This document shows positions 1 through 7,896 of a DNA stretch of 64,000 nt, one piece after another. The notes under the pieces are model-generated. The model was given only the letters and a program-made list of their open reading frames with translations, was not told where the DNA came from and ran no database searches. The position numbers were made by a program, and so were the translations under genes. Origin of the DNA: Bacillota bacterium (GTDB lineage: Bacteria; Bacillota; Desulfitobacteriia; Desulfitobacteriales; JAJXUE01); the NCBI GenBank assembly GCA_021783135.1, contig JAJXUE010000009.1, forward strand, positions 1 to 64,000, read 5' to 3'. Numbering within the stretch: the first letter of the stretch is position 1; each line of letters begins with the position of its first letter.

Positions 1-100
1 CCTAGCTTGTGGGCTCAAAACCTTAATTGATAGAGAAATGCTTAGTGTGCAGTTTTGAGGGAGCAACACAAGTTGCTTGCTTCAAAGTAAAGCTTAGGAT

Positions 101-191
101 TCGAACTTCGAATTCCATGCATCGAACTTCGAACTTCGAACTTCGAACATCGAACATCGAACATCGAACATTGAACTTTGAACTTTGAACC
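101..191. repeat. Heptanucleotide tandem array in the rRNA operon spacer
   Basis: Ten perfect 7-bp units run head to tail from 122 to 191: three TCGAACT, four TCGAACA, then TTGAACT, TTGAACT and TTGAACC. An isolated TTCGAACTTCGAA copy lies at 100-112. Variants occur in blocks, as expected from slippage or unit duplication. Because 7 is not a multiple of 3, all frames stay open and give spurious F-E/D-V-R-S/C-type peptides. The array ends about ten bases before the 5S rRNA, in the region where the 5' flank of pre-5S would be processed. It is far too short-period for CRISPR. Confidence 0.9.
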
Positions 192-200
192 TCGAGCAGT

Positions 201-318
201 ATCTGGTGATGATTCCGGAGGGGTTCCACCCGTTCCCATCCCGAACACGGCAGTTAAGCCCTCCAGGGCCGATAATACTTGGACCACAGGGTCCTGGGAA
301 GGTAGGTCGTTGCCAGGT
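201..318 (+). rRNA. rrf: 5S ribosomal RNA
   Basis: The stretch from about 201 to 318 has the conserved 5S core, including CCCATCCCGAACACGG and GTTAAGCCCTCCAG, and the closing helix in which CTGGTGAT at the 5' end pairs with GTTGCCAG at the 3' end. It is followed immediately by an intrinsic terminator, so it is the last gene of an rRNA operon whose 16S and 23S genes lie outside the window. Exact mature ends are uncertain by a few bases. The 5' flank is the heptamer array. Confidence 0.95.
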
Positions 319-320
319 AA

Positions 321-358
321 AAAAGTCCGGTACTTCTTGTGAGTACCGGACTTTTTTT
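321..358 (+). terminator. Intrinsic terminator of the rRNA operon
   Basis: AAGTCCGGTACT (323-334) pairs perfectly with AGTACCGGACTT (342-353) around a 7-nt loop, followed by a run of T. It begins directly after the 5S gene. Confidence 0.92.
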
Positions 359-428
359 AATTGGAGAAGCCAGATTTTGACCCAAGAGCTGCAGCTCATA
401 CTAAAAACAATATTTAACACTATTTAGC

Positions 429-481
429 TTGACTACACCATATGTAGTACATTAAAATAATTATGGTACTATATTTAGGGA
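429..481 (+). promoter_or_regulatory. nrdR promoter with two predicted NrdR boxes
   Basis: A sigma-A type promoter is visible: TTGACT (429-434), 18 bp, TAAAAT (453-458). Two sites resemble the NrdR box consensus (core CwATATaTwG): CCATATGTAG (438-447, within a perfect ACTACA/TGTAGT inverted repeat at 432-448) and CTATATTTAG (469-478). Their cores begin exactly 31 bp apart, the three-helical-turn spacing typical of paired NrdR sites. The first covers the promoter spacer and the second lies between the -10 and the start codon. This predicts autorepression of nrdR-nrdJ. Confidence 0.75.
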
Positions 482-490
482 AGGTGATTT

Positions 491-949
491 ATGCGTTGTC
501 CGTTTTGTGGGCACTTAGAGACTAAGGTTTTGGACTCAAGACAGGTGGAAGAGGGCGCAGCCATTCGGCGACGCCGTGAATGCGATGAGTGTACGCGTAG
601 GTTCACTACATATGAAAAGTATGATGAAATTCCGTTAATAGTTGTAAAGAAGGATGGCCGAAGAGAGCCATTTGAGCGAACCAAAATTTTAAATGGTATG
701 ATTCGGGCGTGTGAAAAAAGGCCCATTTCGGTGGAGATTTTAGAGGAGTCAACTAGTGAGATAGAGAAACAATTGCGCAATACCATGGATCGCGAAGTTA
801 CAAGTAAAGCAATTGGCGAACTTATTATGGATAAACTGGCAGAAATTGATGAGGTTGCATATATTCGTTTTGCTTCCGTTTATCGTCAATTCAAAGACAT
901 CAATCGCTTTATCGAAGAACTTAACGAATTATTGCAACGCAAGAGTTAG
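491..949 (+). CDS. nrdR: Transcriptional repressor NrdR
   Basis: NrdR represses ribonucleotide reductase genes when dATP/ATP-type effectors bind its ATP-cone. The 152-aa product has the usual length and architecture: a zinc ribbon with C3, C6, C31 and C34 (MRCPFCG and CDEC), the basic segment after it, and an ATP-cone domain from about residue 46 to 136 ([12 protein letters not shown]). An AAGGTGAT SD precedes the ATG by about 4 nt. It is followed after 27 bp by nrdJ, the only reductase gene in the window, and the promoter carries a pair of NrdR boxes, so it probably controls its own operon. Confidence 0.97.
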   Translation: MRCPFCGHLETKVLDSRQVEEGAAIRRRRECDECTRRFTTYEKYDEIPLIVVKKDGRREPFERTKILNGMIRACEKRPISVEILEESTSEIEKQLRNTMDREVTSKAIGELIMDKLAEIDEVAYIRFASVYRQFKDINRFIEELNELLQRKS

Positions 950-976
950 GCTTGTACGTATGGAGGGCAAAAATTA

Positions 977-3274
977 ATGAATGAAAATGAAGTTCCGAGT
1001 GATTGGCCCAAGGTTGAGTTAACCAAAAATGCCCTAAAGGTGTTGGGAAAACGCTACTTAAAACAAATCGACGGAGAAGTTTGCGAAACCCCTGAAGACA
1101 TGTTTTATAGGGTAGCTCGATTTATAGCAGATGTGGAGCGCACCCTATATGCCAAGTCTAAGTCCGAAGTTACTAAATTAACTAAGGAATTTTATACGGT
1201 AATGACCGAGCTTGATTTTATGCCTAATTCGCCTACTTTAATGAATGCCGGCCGTGAATTGGGTCAATTAAGCGCCTGTTTTGTTTTACCAATTGAAGAT
1301 AGCATGGACAAAATCTTTGATGCAATTAAGAATGCTGCAATTATCCACAAATCAGGTGGAGGAACAGGATTCAGTTTTTCGCGCTTAAGACCGAAAAACT
1401 CCTCAGTGAGGTCCACCGGAGGGGTTGCTTCAGGACCTGTATCATTCATGAAAGTGTTTAATGCGGCGACAGAAGCTGTTAAACAGGGCGGCACGCGTCG
1501 TGGAGCCAATATGGGGATTCTCAGAGTTGACCACCCTGATATTTTGGAGTTTATAAGTTGCAAGATTAATAATAATGACATTACTAATTTTAATATATCG
1601 GTTGGTATTACTGAAAAATTTATGGCAGCAGTAGAGCATGATCAACCGTATGATCTGATTGATCCTCATAACAATGAAGTGGTGGGTAACCTTCAAGCTC
1701 GGGAGGTATTCTCAACTATTGTTAAACATGCGTGGAAGAATGGGGAACCGGGCATAATTTTTCTGGATCGTCTTAATTCGGATAATCCCACACCTTTACA
1801 AGGCAATATTGAAGCGACTAATCCTTGTGGAGAACAACCTTTACTACCTAATGAGGCCTGTAATTTAGGTTCTATTAATTTGAAAAATTTTGTCAGCAAT
1901 GAAAGCGAAGGCCCGATAGTTGATTGGAAGCGTTTGTCTAAGGTTACGCATACTGCAGTAAGATTTTTGGACGACGTTATTGATATTAACCAATATCCTC
2001 TAGAAGTTATTGATCAGGTCGTAAAATCTAACCGTAAGATTGGCCTGGGAGTTATGGGATTTGCTGACCTTCTGATTAAACTCCGTATTCCTTACTGCTC
2101 GGAACAGGCAGAACAGTTGGCTACTAAACTCATGAATTTTATTAGAAATGAAGCTCGGAAAGAATCACACCGCTTGGCGCAAGAACGTGGGCTGTTTCCC
2201 AATTTTACCGGTAGCATTTATGATGGCGTAATGGAATTGCGCAATGCTACTATAACCACTATTGCACCGACTGGAACAATTTCGATGCTGTGCACTAGTT
2301 CAAGTGGAGTGGAACCATTGTTTGCTATTGCGTATACTAAAACCGTAATGGATGGGACTGAGCTTGTTGAAGTTAATCCTCTATTCGAAATAGTGGCGAA
2401 AAAAGAAGGATTTTACTCCGAAAAATTGATGAAGGAAGTGGCTAAATCAGGTTCACTGCATAAGATAGAGGGTATCCCCCAATGGGTTAAAGACGTATTT
2501 GTAACAGCTCATGAAATTTCGCCGGAATGGCATATAAGAATCCAGGCAGCTTTCCAAACGTACACGGATAATGCCGTGTCCAAGACAATTAATTTTGCCA
2601 AGGAAGCTACCGAAGAAGATATAGCCCAATCCTACCGTTTGGCATACCAGCTTGGTTGTAAAGGGTTGACCGTATACCGTGACGGCAGTCGTGAATCGCA
2701 AGTTCTTTCGGCTGGAACGCAAAAAAGCGACACGCAATCAGTAAATCAAGGTGTTGAGAACGTGAAGATGCCTATTGTGCCTCGACCGCGACCGGAGATT
2801 ACGACAGGGATAACGGAAAAGGTAAAAATAGGCTGCGGTAACTTATATGTAAGCGTTAACTCAGACGGACAAGGAATATGCGAGGTGTTTACAAATACCG
2901 GCAGGGCAGGAGGCTGTTCATCCCAATCAGAAGCTACGGCACGGTTAGTTTCGATCGCCCTTAGGGCAGGACTTTCGACAGACGCTATCGTGGAACAATT
3001 AAAAGGAATACGTTGTTCTGCTTGTATAAGGCGAGATGGAATTAATGTAACATCGTGTCCCGATGCTATCGCAAAGGTTATTAAAAAGTATAATAATGCT
3101 GATTCAGCCCAGAGTTCAAAAGAACTAGCTGCCGGCTTTGAAAGTTCGCAACAAATTACTGAGGCGAGCTTACGTGGTGATGGAAAAAATAGCTGTCCGG
3201 AATGTGGCGCCGCAATTAATCATGAAGGCGGCTGTGTTGTTTGTGTTTCTTGTGGTTATTCCAAATGCGGTTAA
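977..3274 (+). CDS. nrdJ: Adenosylcobalamin-dependent (class II) ribonucleoside-diphosphate reductase
   Basis: This enzyme reduces ribonucleotides to deoxyribonucleotides using a thiyl radical generated from adenosylcobalamin, in the cytoplasm and without oxygen. The 765-aa protein shows the class II signatures: GGGTGFSFSRLRP, GTRRGANMG near residue 172, the active-site NPCGEQPL (N282, C284, E286), and APTGTISM. A C-terminal cysteine-rich tail (CSAC, then a zinc-ribbon-like CPECG with CVSCGYSKCG near residues 740-764) fits the thioredoxin-accessible region. No intein or insertion is apparent. SD GGAGGG lies 9 nt before the ATG. It is cotranscribed with nrdR. Confidence 0.97.
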   Translation: MNENEVPSDWPKVELTKNALKVLGKRYLKQIDGEVCETPEDMFYRVARFIADVERTLYAKSKSEVTKLTKEFYTVMTELDFMPNSPTLMNAGRELGQLSACFVLPIEDSMDKIFDAIKNAAIIHKSGGGTGFSFSRLRPKNSSVRSTGGVASGPVSFMKVFNAATEAVKQGGTRRGANMGILRVDHPDILEFISCKINNNDITNFNISVGITEKFMAAVEHDQPYDLIDPHNNEVVGNLQAREVFSTIVKHAWKNGEPGIIFLDRLNSDNPTPLQGNIEATNPCGEQPLLPNEACNLGSINLKNFVSNESEGPIVDWKRLSKVTHTAVRFLDDVIDINQYPLEVIDQVVKSNRKIGLGVMGFADLLIKLRIPYCSEQAEQLATKLMNFIRNEARKESHRLAQERGLFPNFTGSIYDGVMELRNATITTIAPTGTISMLCTSSSGVEPLFAIAYTKTVMDGTELVEVNPLFEIVAKKEGFYSEKLMKEVAKSGSLHKIEGIPQWVKDVFVTAHEISPEWHIRIQAAFQTYTDNAVSKTINFAKEATEEDIAQSYRLAYQLGCKGLTVYRDGSRESQVLSAGTQKSDTQSVNQGVENVKMPIVPRPRPEITTGITEKVKIGCGNLYVSVNSDGQGICEVFTNTGRAGGCSSQSEATARLVSIALRAGLSTDAIVEQLKGIRCSACIRRDGINVTSCPDAIAKVIKKYNNADSAQSSKELAAGFESSQQITEASLRGDGKNSCPECGAAINHEGGCVVCVSCGYSKCG

Positions 3275-3323
3275 TCAATTACAGGTAATAAAGCCACATT
3301 TTTAAGTTGAACTGTAAAATTAA

Positions 3324-3446
3324 CTGTGTGGCCAGGCTTTTGACGCCCAGACACAGGCACAGGTAGTTAAGGCAGCGCTTTTAGCGTTGACAGATATACA
3401 GACACTGGGAGAAATCAAAAAATTACCATTTGAGTGGCAAGACTAA
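3324..3446 (+). pseudogene. Possible C-terminal gene remnant, unidentified
   Basis: After an in-frame TAA at 3321 there is an open frame of 40 codons ending in TAA at 3444. It reads like the well-behaved tail of a cytoplasmic protein (for example AFDAQTQAQVVKAALL and LGEIKKLPFEWQD). It has no ATG/GTG/TTG start with an SD, so it cannot be a normal gene as it stands. It may be the decayed end of a gene deleted between nrdJ and the ABC operon. I do not recognise the family, and chance openness over 40 codons is possible. Confidence 0.25.
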
Positions 3447-3465
3447 TGACCGGTGTTGCTATGCT

Positions 3466-3493
3466 AAAAAAGATGCCTAAGGGCATCTTTTTT
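3466..3493. terminator. Bidirectional terminator between nrdJ and the ABC operon
   Basis: GATGCC (3472-3477) pairs with GGCATC (3482-3487), flanked by A6 and T6 that extend the stem and give a T-tract on either strand. It can end both the plus-strand nrdJ transcript and the convergent minus-strand exporter transcript. Confidence 0.88.
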
Positions 3494-3544
3494 AGTGAAA
3501 TCAATTGTTACCTTATTCTAGGGCCATGGCTGCAAACATTTTAG

Positions 3545-5443
3545 TTAAACTACTGCTAATATATCATCTTCTGTATCAGGTACATTGGCACTAAACTGGC
3601 TGTTATAAAGTTCGGCATAAAAACCTTGTTGAGCCAAAAGTTCAACGTGTGTGCCTTTTTCAATTATGCTACCATGGTTCATTACCAGTATTAAGTCAGC
3701 ATCACGGATTGTGGAGAGCCGATGCGCGATAACAAAGCTGGTGCGCCCTTGCATGAGCGCAATCATCGCCTTTTGGATCAAAAGTTCCGTCCGCGTGTCT
3801 ACGCTACTTGTCGCTTCATCAAGAATCAAGATTGCGGGGTCAGCAAGGATAGCTCTGGCAATTGTCAAGAGCTGCTTTTGACCTTGGGAGATATTCGATG
3901 CTTCTTCATTTAGCACGGTGTCGTAGCCCTCGGGCAGAGTTCGAATAAAGTGATCGGCGTGCGCGGCTTTTGCGGCTTGGACAATTTCCGCTTCCGTGGG
4001 TTGAATACGCCCATACGCGATATTTTCCCGGATCGTTCCGTTAAAAAGCCAAGTGTCCTGAAGGACCATCCCAAACATAGTGCGCAAGTCGCCTCGTTTT
4101 AGGTTTTCTATTGGCACGCCGTCAATTGTAATCTTGCCGTCGGCAATTTCATAGAAACGCATTAAAAGGTTGACGAGAGTAGTTTTGCCTGCACCGGTTG
4201 GGCCGACGATAGCGATGGTCTGGCCTTGTTGAACATCAATGTTCATATCCTCAATAAGGATAGCGTCTTCTTTATAACCGAACCTGACATGCTCAAATTT
4301 AACTTCACCACGGGGAAATTCGATGATATTCGCATCGATACGGTCAGGTGCTTCTTCGGTCTCGTCTAATAGTTCGAAAACACGTTCAGCCGATGCGACA
4401 GTTGACTGAATTATATTGGCAATATTAGCAGTTTGCACAATAGGTTGGGTGAATTGGTTAATATATTGGATAAAGGCCTGAATATCTCCTATCTGGAGAG
4501 ATCTTGTTGTGACCATGATTCCTCCGACAACACATATTAGCACATAGCCAATGTTGTTGATAAAGTTCATCAAAGGCATGATCACACCTGAAATGAATTG
4601 TGCTTTCCAACCTACATCATAGAGTCTGGTATTAATTACATTAAATTGGTCGATGGAATTTGCTTCGCGCCCAAACGCTTTGATAATTTTATGAGCGGTA
4701 TACATCTCTTCAACATGCCCGTTTAGTATCCCTATTTCTTCTTGTTGGTCGGCGAAGTACACTTGTGATCGTTTCGCAATTTGTGCCGTAACTAAAAAGG
4801 ATAAAGGCAGTGTCACTAAAGCGATTAAAGTTAATAGCGGGCTGATGCTCAACATCATTACTATAATCCCGACTATAGTAATAACGGAAGTTATTAACTG
4901 GGTTAAGCTTTGCTGGAGGGTGGTTGCAATATTGTCTATATCATTGATTACACGGCTTAGGATTTCACCGTGCGTACGTGAATCGAAAAATTTTAAGGGG
5001 AGGCGAGTTAGTTTCGTATTAATGTCATTGCGCATGGCAAATACTGTTTTTTGGGCAACACTTGCCATGATAAATTGCTGAATATAGCTAAAAATTGCGC
5101 TAAGTAGATAGAGACCGATGAGTGTCAAAATTATATTACCAATATATTGGAAGTTAACTTTCGCGCCTGGGACGTGCATGAATTTTTGCATCATACCCTG
5201 AAATAGCTTTGTCGTTGCCTCTCCCAATATCTTAGGGCCTACAATACTAAATAACGTGCTAAGAATCGCGGTGAAAAATATTACGAGCAAGGCAAGTTTA
5301 TGTGGCTTTAGGTAGACGACAAGTCTCTTTAGCGTACCTTTAAAATTCTTTGCTTTTTGGACCGGCATCCCCATAAAAGGTCCACCCATGGGACCTCTGC
5401 CAGGCCCTGAAGCGGGAGGATTGTCTTTTCTTATCTCACTCAT
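3545..5443 (-). CDS. Heterodimeric ABC exporter, subunit 2 (permease/ATPase fusion)
   Basis: A 632-aa half-transporter of the LmrA/BmrCD multidrug type: a proline/glycine-rich start, six membrane helices over roughly residues 50-340, then a nucleotide-binding domain with Walker A GPTGAGKTT (Lys near 420), Walker B ILILDEATSS with the catalytic Glu, and the H-loop IAHRLSTI. Its signature is NISQGQKQ rather than LSGGQ. That complements the degenerate Walker B of its partner, as in TM287/288-like heterodimers. ATG with SD GGAGG; it overlaps the upstream partner by 4 bp (ATGA). Substrate unknown, drug or lipid export likely. Confidence 0.9.
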   Translation of the reverse strand: MSEIRKDNPPASGPGRGPMGGPFMGMPVQKAKNFKGTLKRLVVYLKPHKLALLVIFFTAILSTLFSIVGPKILGEATTKLFQGMMQKFMHVPGAKVNFQYIGNIILTLIGLYLLSAIFSYIQQFIMASVAQKTVFAMRNDINTKLTRLPLKFFDSRTHGEILSRVINDIDNIATTLQQSLTQLITSVITIVGIIVMMLSISPLLTLIALVTLPLSFLVTAQIAKRSQVYFADQQEEIGILNGHVEEMYTAHKIIKAFGREANSIDQFNVINTRLYDVGWKAQFISGVIMPLMNFINNIGYVLICVVGGIMVTTRSLQIGDIQAFIQYINQFTQPIVQTANIANIIQSTVASAERVFELLDETEEAPDRIDANIIEFPRGEVKFEHVRFGYKEDAILIEDMNIDVQQGQTIAIVGPTGAGKTTLVNLLMRFYEIADGKITIDGVPIENLKRGDLRTMFGMVLQDTWLFNGTIRENIAYGRIQPTEAEIVQAAKAAHADHFIRTLPEGYDTVLNEEASNISQGQKQLLTIARAILADPAILILDEATSSVDTRTELLIQKAMIALMQGRTSFVIAHRLSTIRDADLILVMNHGSIIEKGTHVELLAQQGFYAELYNSQFSANVPDTEDDILAVV

Positions 5444-7167
5444 GCTATTTCCTCCTCAGACAGTTGTGAGGATACAATTTCGCGGTATACATCACATGTT
5501 TTCATAAGTTCTTTGTGCGTACCTATTCCGGCAACTCTACCTTCATCCAGGCAAATAATTTGGTCGGCATTTATAACTGTGCTAACTCTCTGGGCCACAA
5601 TTAGTACCGTTGAATCTAAGGTCTCATGTATAAGTGCAGCACGTAATTTAGCGTCTGTTTTAAAATCAAGTGCCGAGAAACTATCGTCAAAGATATATAC
5701 TTCCGGTTTTCTAACCAACGCGCGGGCTATGGAAAGCCGCTGTTTCTGTCCGCCGGAAACGTTGGTACCACCTTGAGCGATTATAGAATCAAACCCGTCC
5801 GGCATACTGTCAATAAATTCTGTTGCCTGGGCAATCTTGGCAGCATGCGCAATTTCATCTTTAGTAGCATCGTCTTTACCGTATCTGATGTTTTCCGCTA
5901 TGGTGCCGGTAAACAGTATGGCACTTTGTGGCACGAAGCCTATTTTGGCTCTTAAGTCGGCTTGAGCCATCACGCGTACATCTACACCATCAACAAAGAT
6001 AGCTCCGCTGTCAATGTCGTAAAAACGTGGGATTAGACTAATTAACGTGGATTTGCCTGAACCTGTGCCGCCAATAATTGCGGATACCTGCCCTGGTTTA
6101 GCGAAGAATGAAATATTGTTGATGGCAGGTTGTTCAGCCCCTGGGTAACTAAAAGTAACGTTCCTAAACTCAACAAAACCATGTTTGTGGTCGGCGAGCT
6201 TAAGTTCAGCGGCGTCTGTAATTTCAGGCATCATTTCGAATACTTCATTGATTCTTACTGCCGAAGCTTCCGCCCGTGGGATCAAAATAAACATAAACGA
6301 AAACATGATCAGTGAAAACATAATTTGCATAGCATATTGGATAAATGCCATCATATCCCCTACCTGCATATCCCCCTGGTTAACCCTGATGCTGCCAAAC
6401 CATACTATTGCGATTGTAGTAAAGTTCATTACCAACATCATAATGGGCATCAGGGCAGCCATGATTTTATTTACTTTTATTGCAGTACTAGTAAGCTCTA
6501 AGTTGGCCGAGTTAAACCTTACACGCTCATGTTCCTGACGATTGAAGGCGCGAATTACTCTGATACCTGTGAGGTTTTCCCGCATAACCAGATTTACCTT
6601 GTCGAGTTTAGTTTGCATTATTTTAAAAAGTCGAATACCTTTACTAGCTACAATATAAATTGTGCCCGCAAGGATGGGAATTACCACTACGAGGACTAGG
6701 GAAAGAGTTGCATCTTTGGATACCGCCATGATAATTCCGCCAATTGCCATCATCGGAGCACTGATCATCAGCCGCAATATCATTACGAGAACTTGCTGTA
6801 CTTGTGTAATATCGTTAGTTGTCCGAGTGATAAGTGAGGCGGGGCCAATTTTGTTAAACTCATGTAGTGAATAACTTTCAACGCGTGAGAAAACAGCGCT
6901 ACGGATATCTCTGCCGACGCCTACAGCTGTCTTGGAAGATATAAAACTGGATAAAATTGTACACAGACCTCCGATACCTGCCACAAGCAGCATAAGTCCG
7001 CCTATTCGCCATATATAGGTGGTGTTGCCTTTAACTATGCCGATGTCGACGATGTTCGACATTAGGGTAGGTAGGTATAATTGGGCGAGTGATTGAAGAA
7101 ACATTAGGATTAAAATGAAGACCACTGAAATCCTATATGGTTTTAGGAATCTTAATATCTTGTACAT
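5440..7167 (-). CDS. Heterodimeric ABC exporter, subunit 1 (degenerate ATPase site)
   Basis: A 575-aa half-transporter with six membrane helices and an ATPase domain: Walker A GGTGSGKST (Lys near 372) and an intact NVSGGQKQR signature. Walker B is VYIFDDS, with Asp in place of the catalytic Glu, and the H-loop is IVAQRVSTV, with Gln for His. This is the usual non-catalytic half of heterodimeric multidrug exporters. The chosen ATG at 7167 has a strong AGGAGG SD; an in-frame TTG at 7212 would add 15 residues but lacks one. It lies downstream of a marR gene and is coupled to the second subunit by ATGA. Confidence 0.9.
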   Translation of the reverse strand: MYKILRFLKPYRISVVFILILMFLQSLAQLYLPTLMSNIVDIGIVKGNTTYIWRIGGLMLLVAGIGGLCTILSSFISSKTAVGVGRDIRSAVFSRVESYSLHEFNKIGPASLITRTTNDITQVQQVLVMILRLMISAPMMAIGGIIMAVSKDATLSLVLVVVIPILAGTIYIVASKGIRLFKIMQTKLDKVNLVMRENLTGIRVIRAFNRQEHERVRFNSANLELTSTAIKVNKIMAALMPIMMLVMNFTTIAIVWFGSIRVNQGDMQVGDMMAFIQYAMQIMFSLIMFSFMFILIPRAEASAVRINEVFEMMPEITDAAELKLADHKHGFVEFRNVTFSYPGAEQPAINNISFFAKPGQVSAIIGGTGSGKSTLISLIPRFYDIDSGAIFVDGVDVRVMAQADLRAKIGFVPQSAILFTGTIAENIRYGKDDATKDEIAHAAKIAQATEFIDSMPDGFDSIIAQGGTNVSGGQKQRLSIARALVRKPEVYIFDDSFSALDFKTDAKLRAALIHETLDSTVLIVAQRVSTVINADQIICLDEGRVAGIGTHKELMKTCDVYREIVSSQLSEEEIA

Positions 7168-7215
7168 AGAGCTTCCTCCTGACTTGATTGAACTTAAATT
7201 GGGGGCAGACAATTG

Positions 7216-7683
7216 TTAGTGTTTGGCCTTTGAATCTTGGTTTGACTCAGCATAAACTAGGGATAAGCTTAGGAGTCGAATTAACTCTTTGCTGTCGTGC
7301 TCGCCGAGAAAATCAACTAATCCTCTGAGATAGTTTTGCCGCTCTTCTGTCGCTTGGTTAATTAGAGTTCGACCGGCGCTGGTCGGTTTAATTAAAACGA
7401 CTCTCCGATCCGCTGGGTCAGATTGGCGTTCAACCAAATTGCCCTTTTCCAGTGCATTGACCATATGAGTTACACCGGCTGAGGTAATATTAAGCCGGGA
7501 ACTCAAATCGGATACTCGGATGCCGTCGGAGGTAGGTGTTATCGCATGGCTTAATGTAATTAGTAACATGAACTCGCTTTGTTTAATGCCTTGATAAGAG
7601 CTATTTCTTCTTCCAACACGCCAAAACTGGGAGATTGTACGAGCCAGCTCCTGTGCTAGGATTGTCTTTTCATCTAAAAGCAA
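7216..7683 (-). CDS. MarR-family transcriptional regulator of the ABC exporter
   Basis: A winged-helix regulator of about 155 aa. It shows the MarR core: SQFWRVGRR, the recognition region SDLSSRLNITSAGVTHMVNALEKGNLVERQSDPADRRVVLIKPT, then a C-terminal dimer helix. It is the first gene of a minus-strand operon with the two exporter subunits, so it probably represses them and is released by a ligand such as an exported drug. The start is ambiguous: TTG at 7683 has GAGGTG 6 nt upstream, whereas GTG at 7692 overlaps that SD. An operator-like palindrome sits in its promoter. Confidence 0.9.
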   Translation of the reverse strand: MLLDEKTILAQELARTISQFWRVGRRNSSYQGIKQSEFMLLITLSHAITPTSDGIRVSDLSSRLNITSAGVTHMVNALEKGNLVERQSDPADRRVVLIKPTSAGRTLINQATEERQNYLRGLVDFLGEHDSKELIRLLSLSLVYAESNQDSKAKH

Positions 7684-7712
7684 TACATTCACCTCATCAA
7701 ACAGGACATAGA

Positions 7713-7752
7713 TTACTTTATAAATTATTTACTAAGTAACCTAATTTGTCAA
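7713..7752 (-). promoter_or_regulatory. marR-ABC promoter with overlapping palindromic operator
   Basis: Read on the minus strand: -35 TTGACA (7752-7747), 17 bp, -10 AATAAT (7729-7724). A perfect palindrome TTACTAAGTAA (7729-7739) lies inside the spacer, and a second half-site TTACTT at 7713-7718 makes a wider TTACTT-N15-AAGTAA inverted repeat. Position and symmetry fit a MarR-type operator that would block RNA polymerase. Confidence 0.7.
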
Positions 7753-7831
7753 GTTAAAAAACTATGCAGATGCATATACAGGTGCTTAATAGATAATTGT
7801 AATTGGGGAGACAATTTTACGACATCGCCAC

Positions 7832-7887
7832 TTGCAAAATTTGCATTTTAGGGTATTATAATATATATAAGGTCAAAGATAGTCAGG
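7832..7887 (+). promoter_or_regulatory. ctsR promoter and CtsR operator
   Basis: TTGCAA (7832-7837), 16 bp, TATTAT (7854-7859, overlapping a TATAAT at 7857) forms a sigma-A promoter. Directly downstream is GGTCAAA-GAT-AGTCAGG (7871-7887), matching the CtsR heptad direct repeat (GGTCAAA-NAN-GGTCAAA) with a perfect first and a degenerate second half. The second half also supplies the SD region of ctsR. Confidence 0.82.
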
Positions 7888-7896
7888 ATGATAAAA

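Noticed and set aside
1-100. 3' end of 23S rRNA
   Set aside because: I could not match the terminal 23S sequence; CTCAAAAC (14-21) and GTTTTGAG (52-59) form an inverted repeat that may belong to rRNA processing, but the identity is not secure.
101-200. CRISPR-like regular repeats
   Set aside because: The unit is 7 bp, continuous, with no spacers.
23-290. Short minus-strand coding frames rich in F-E/D-V-R-S/C repeats
   Set aside because: They are by-products of the heptamer array and the 5S gene and change frame with every unit.
360-490. Cobalamin riboswitch ahead of the B12-dependent reductase operon
   Set aside because: The gap is too short and no B12-box-like sequence was seen; NrdR boxes explain it better.
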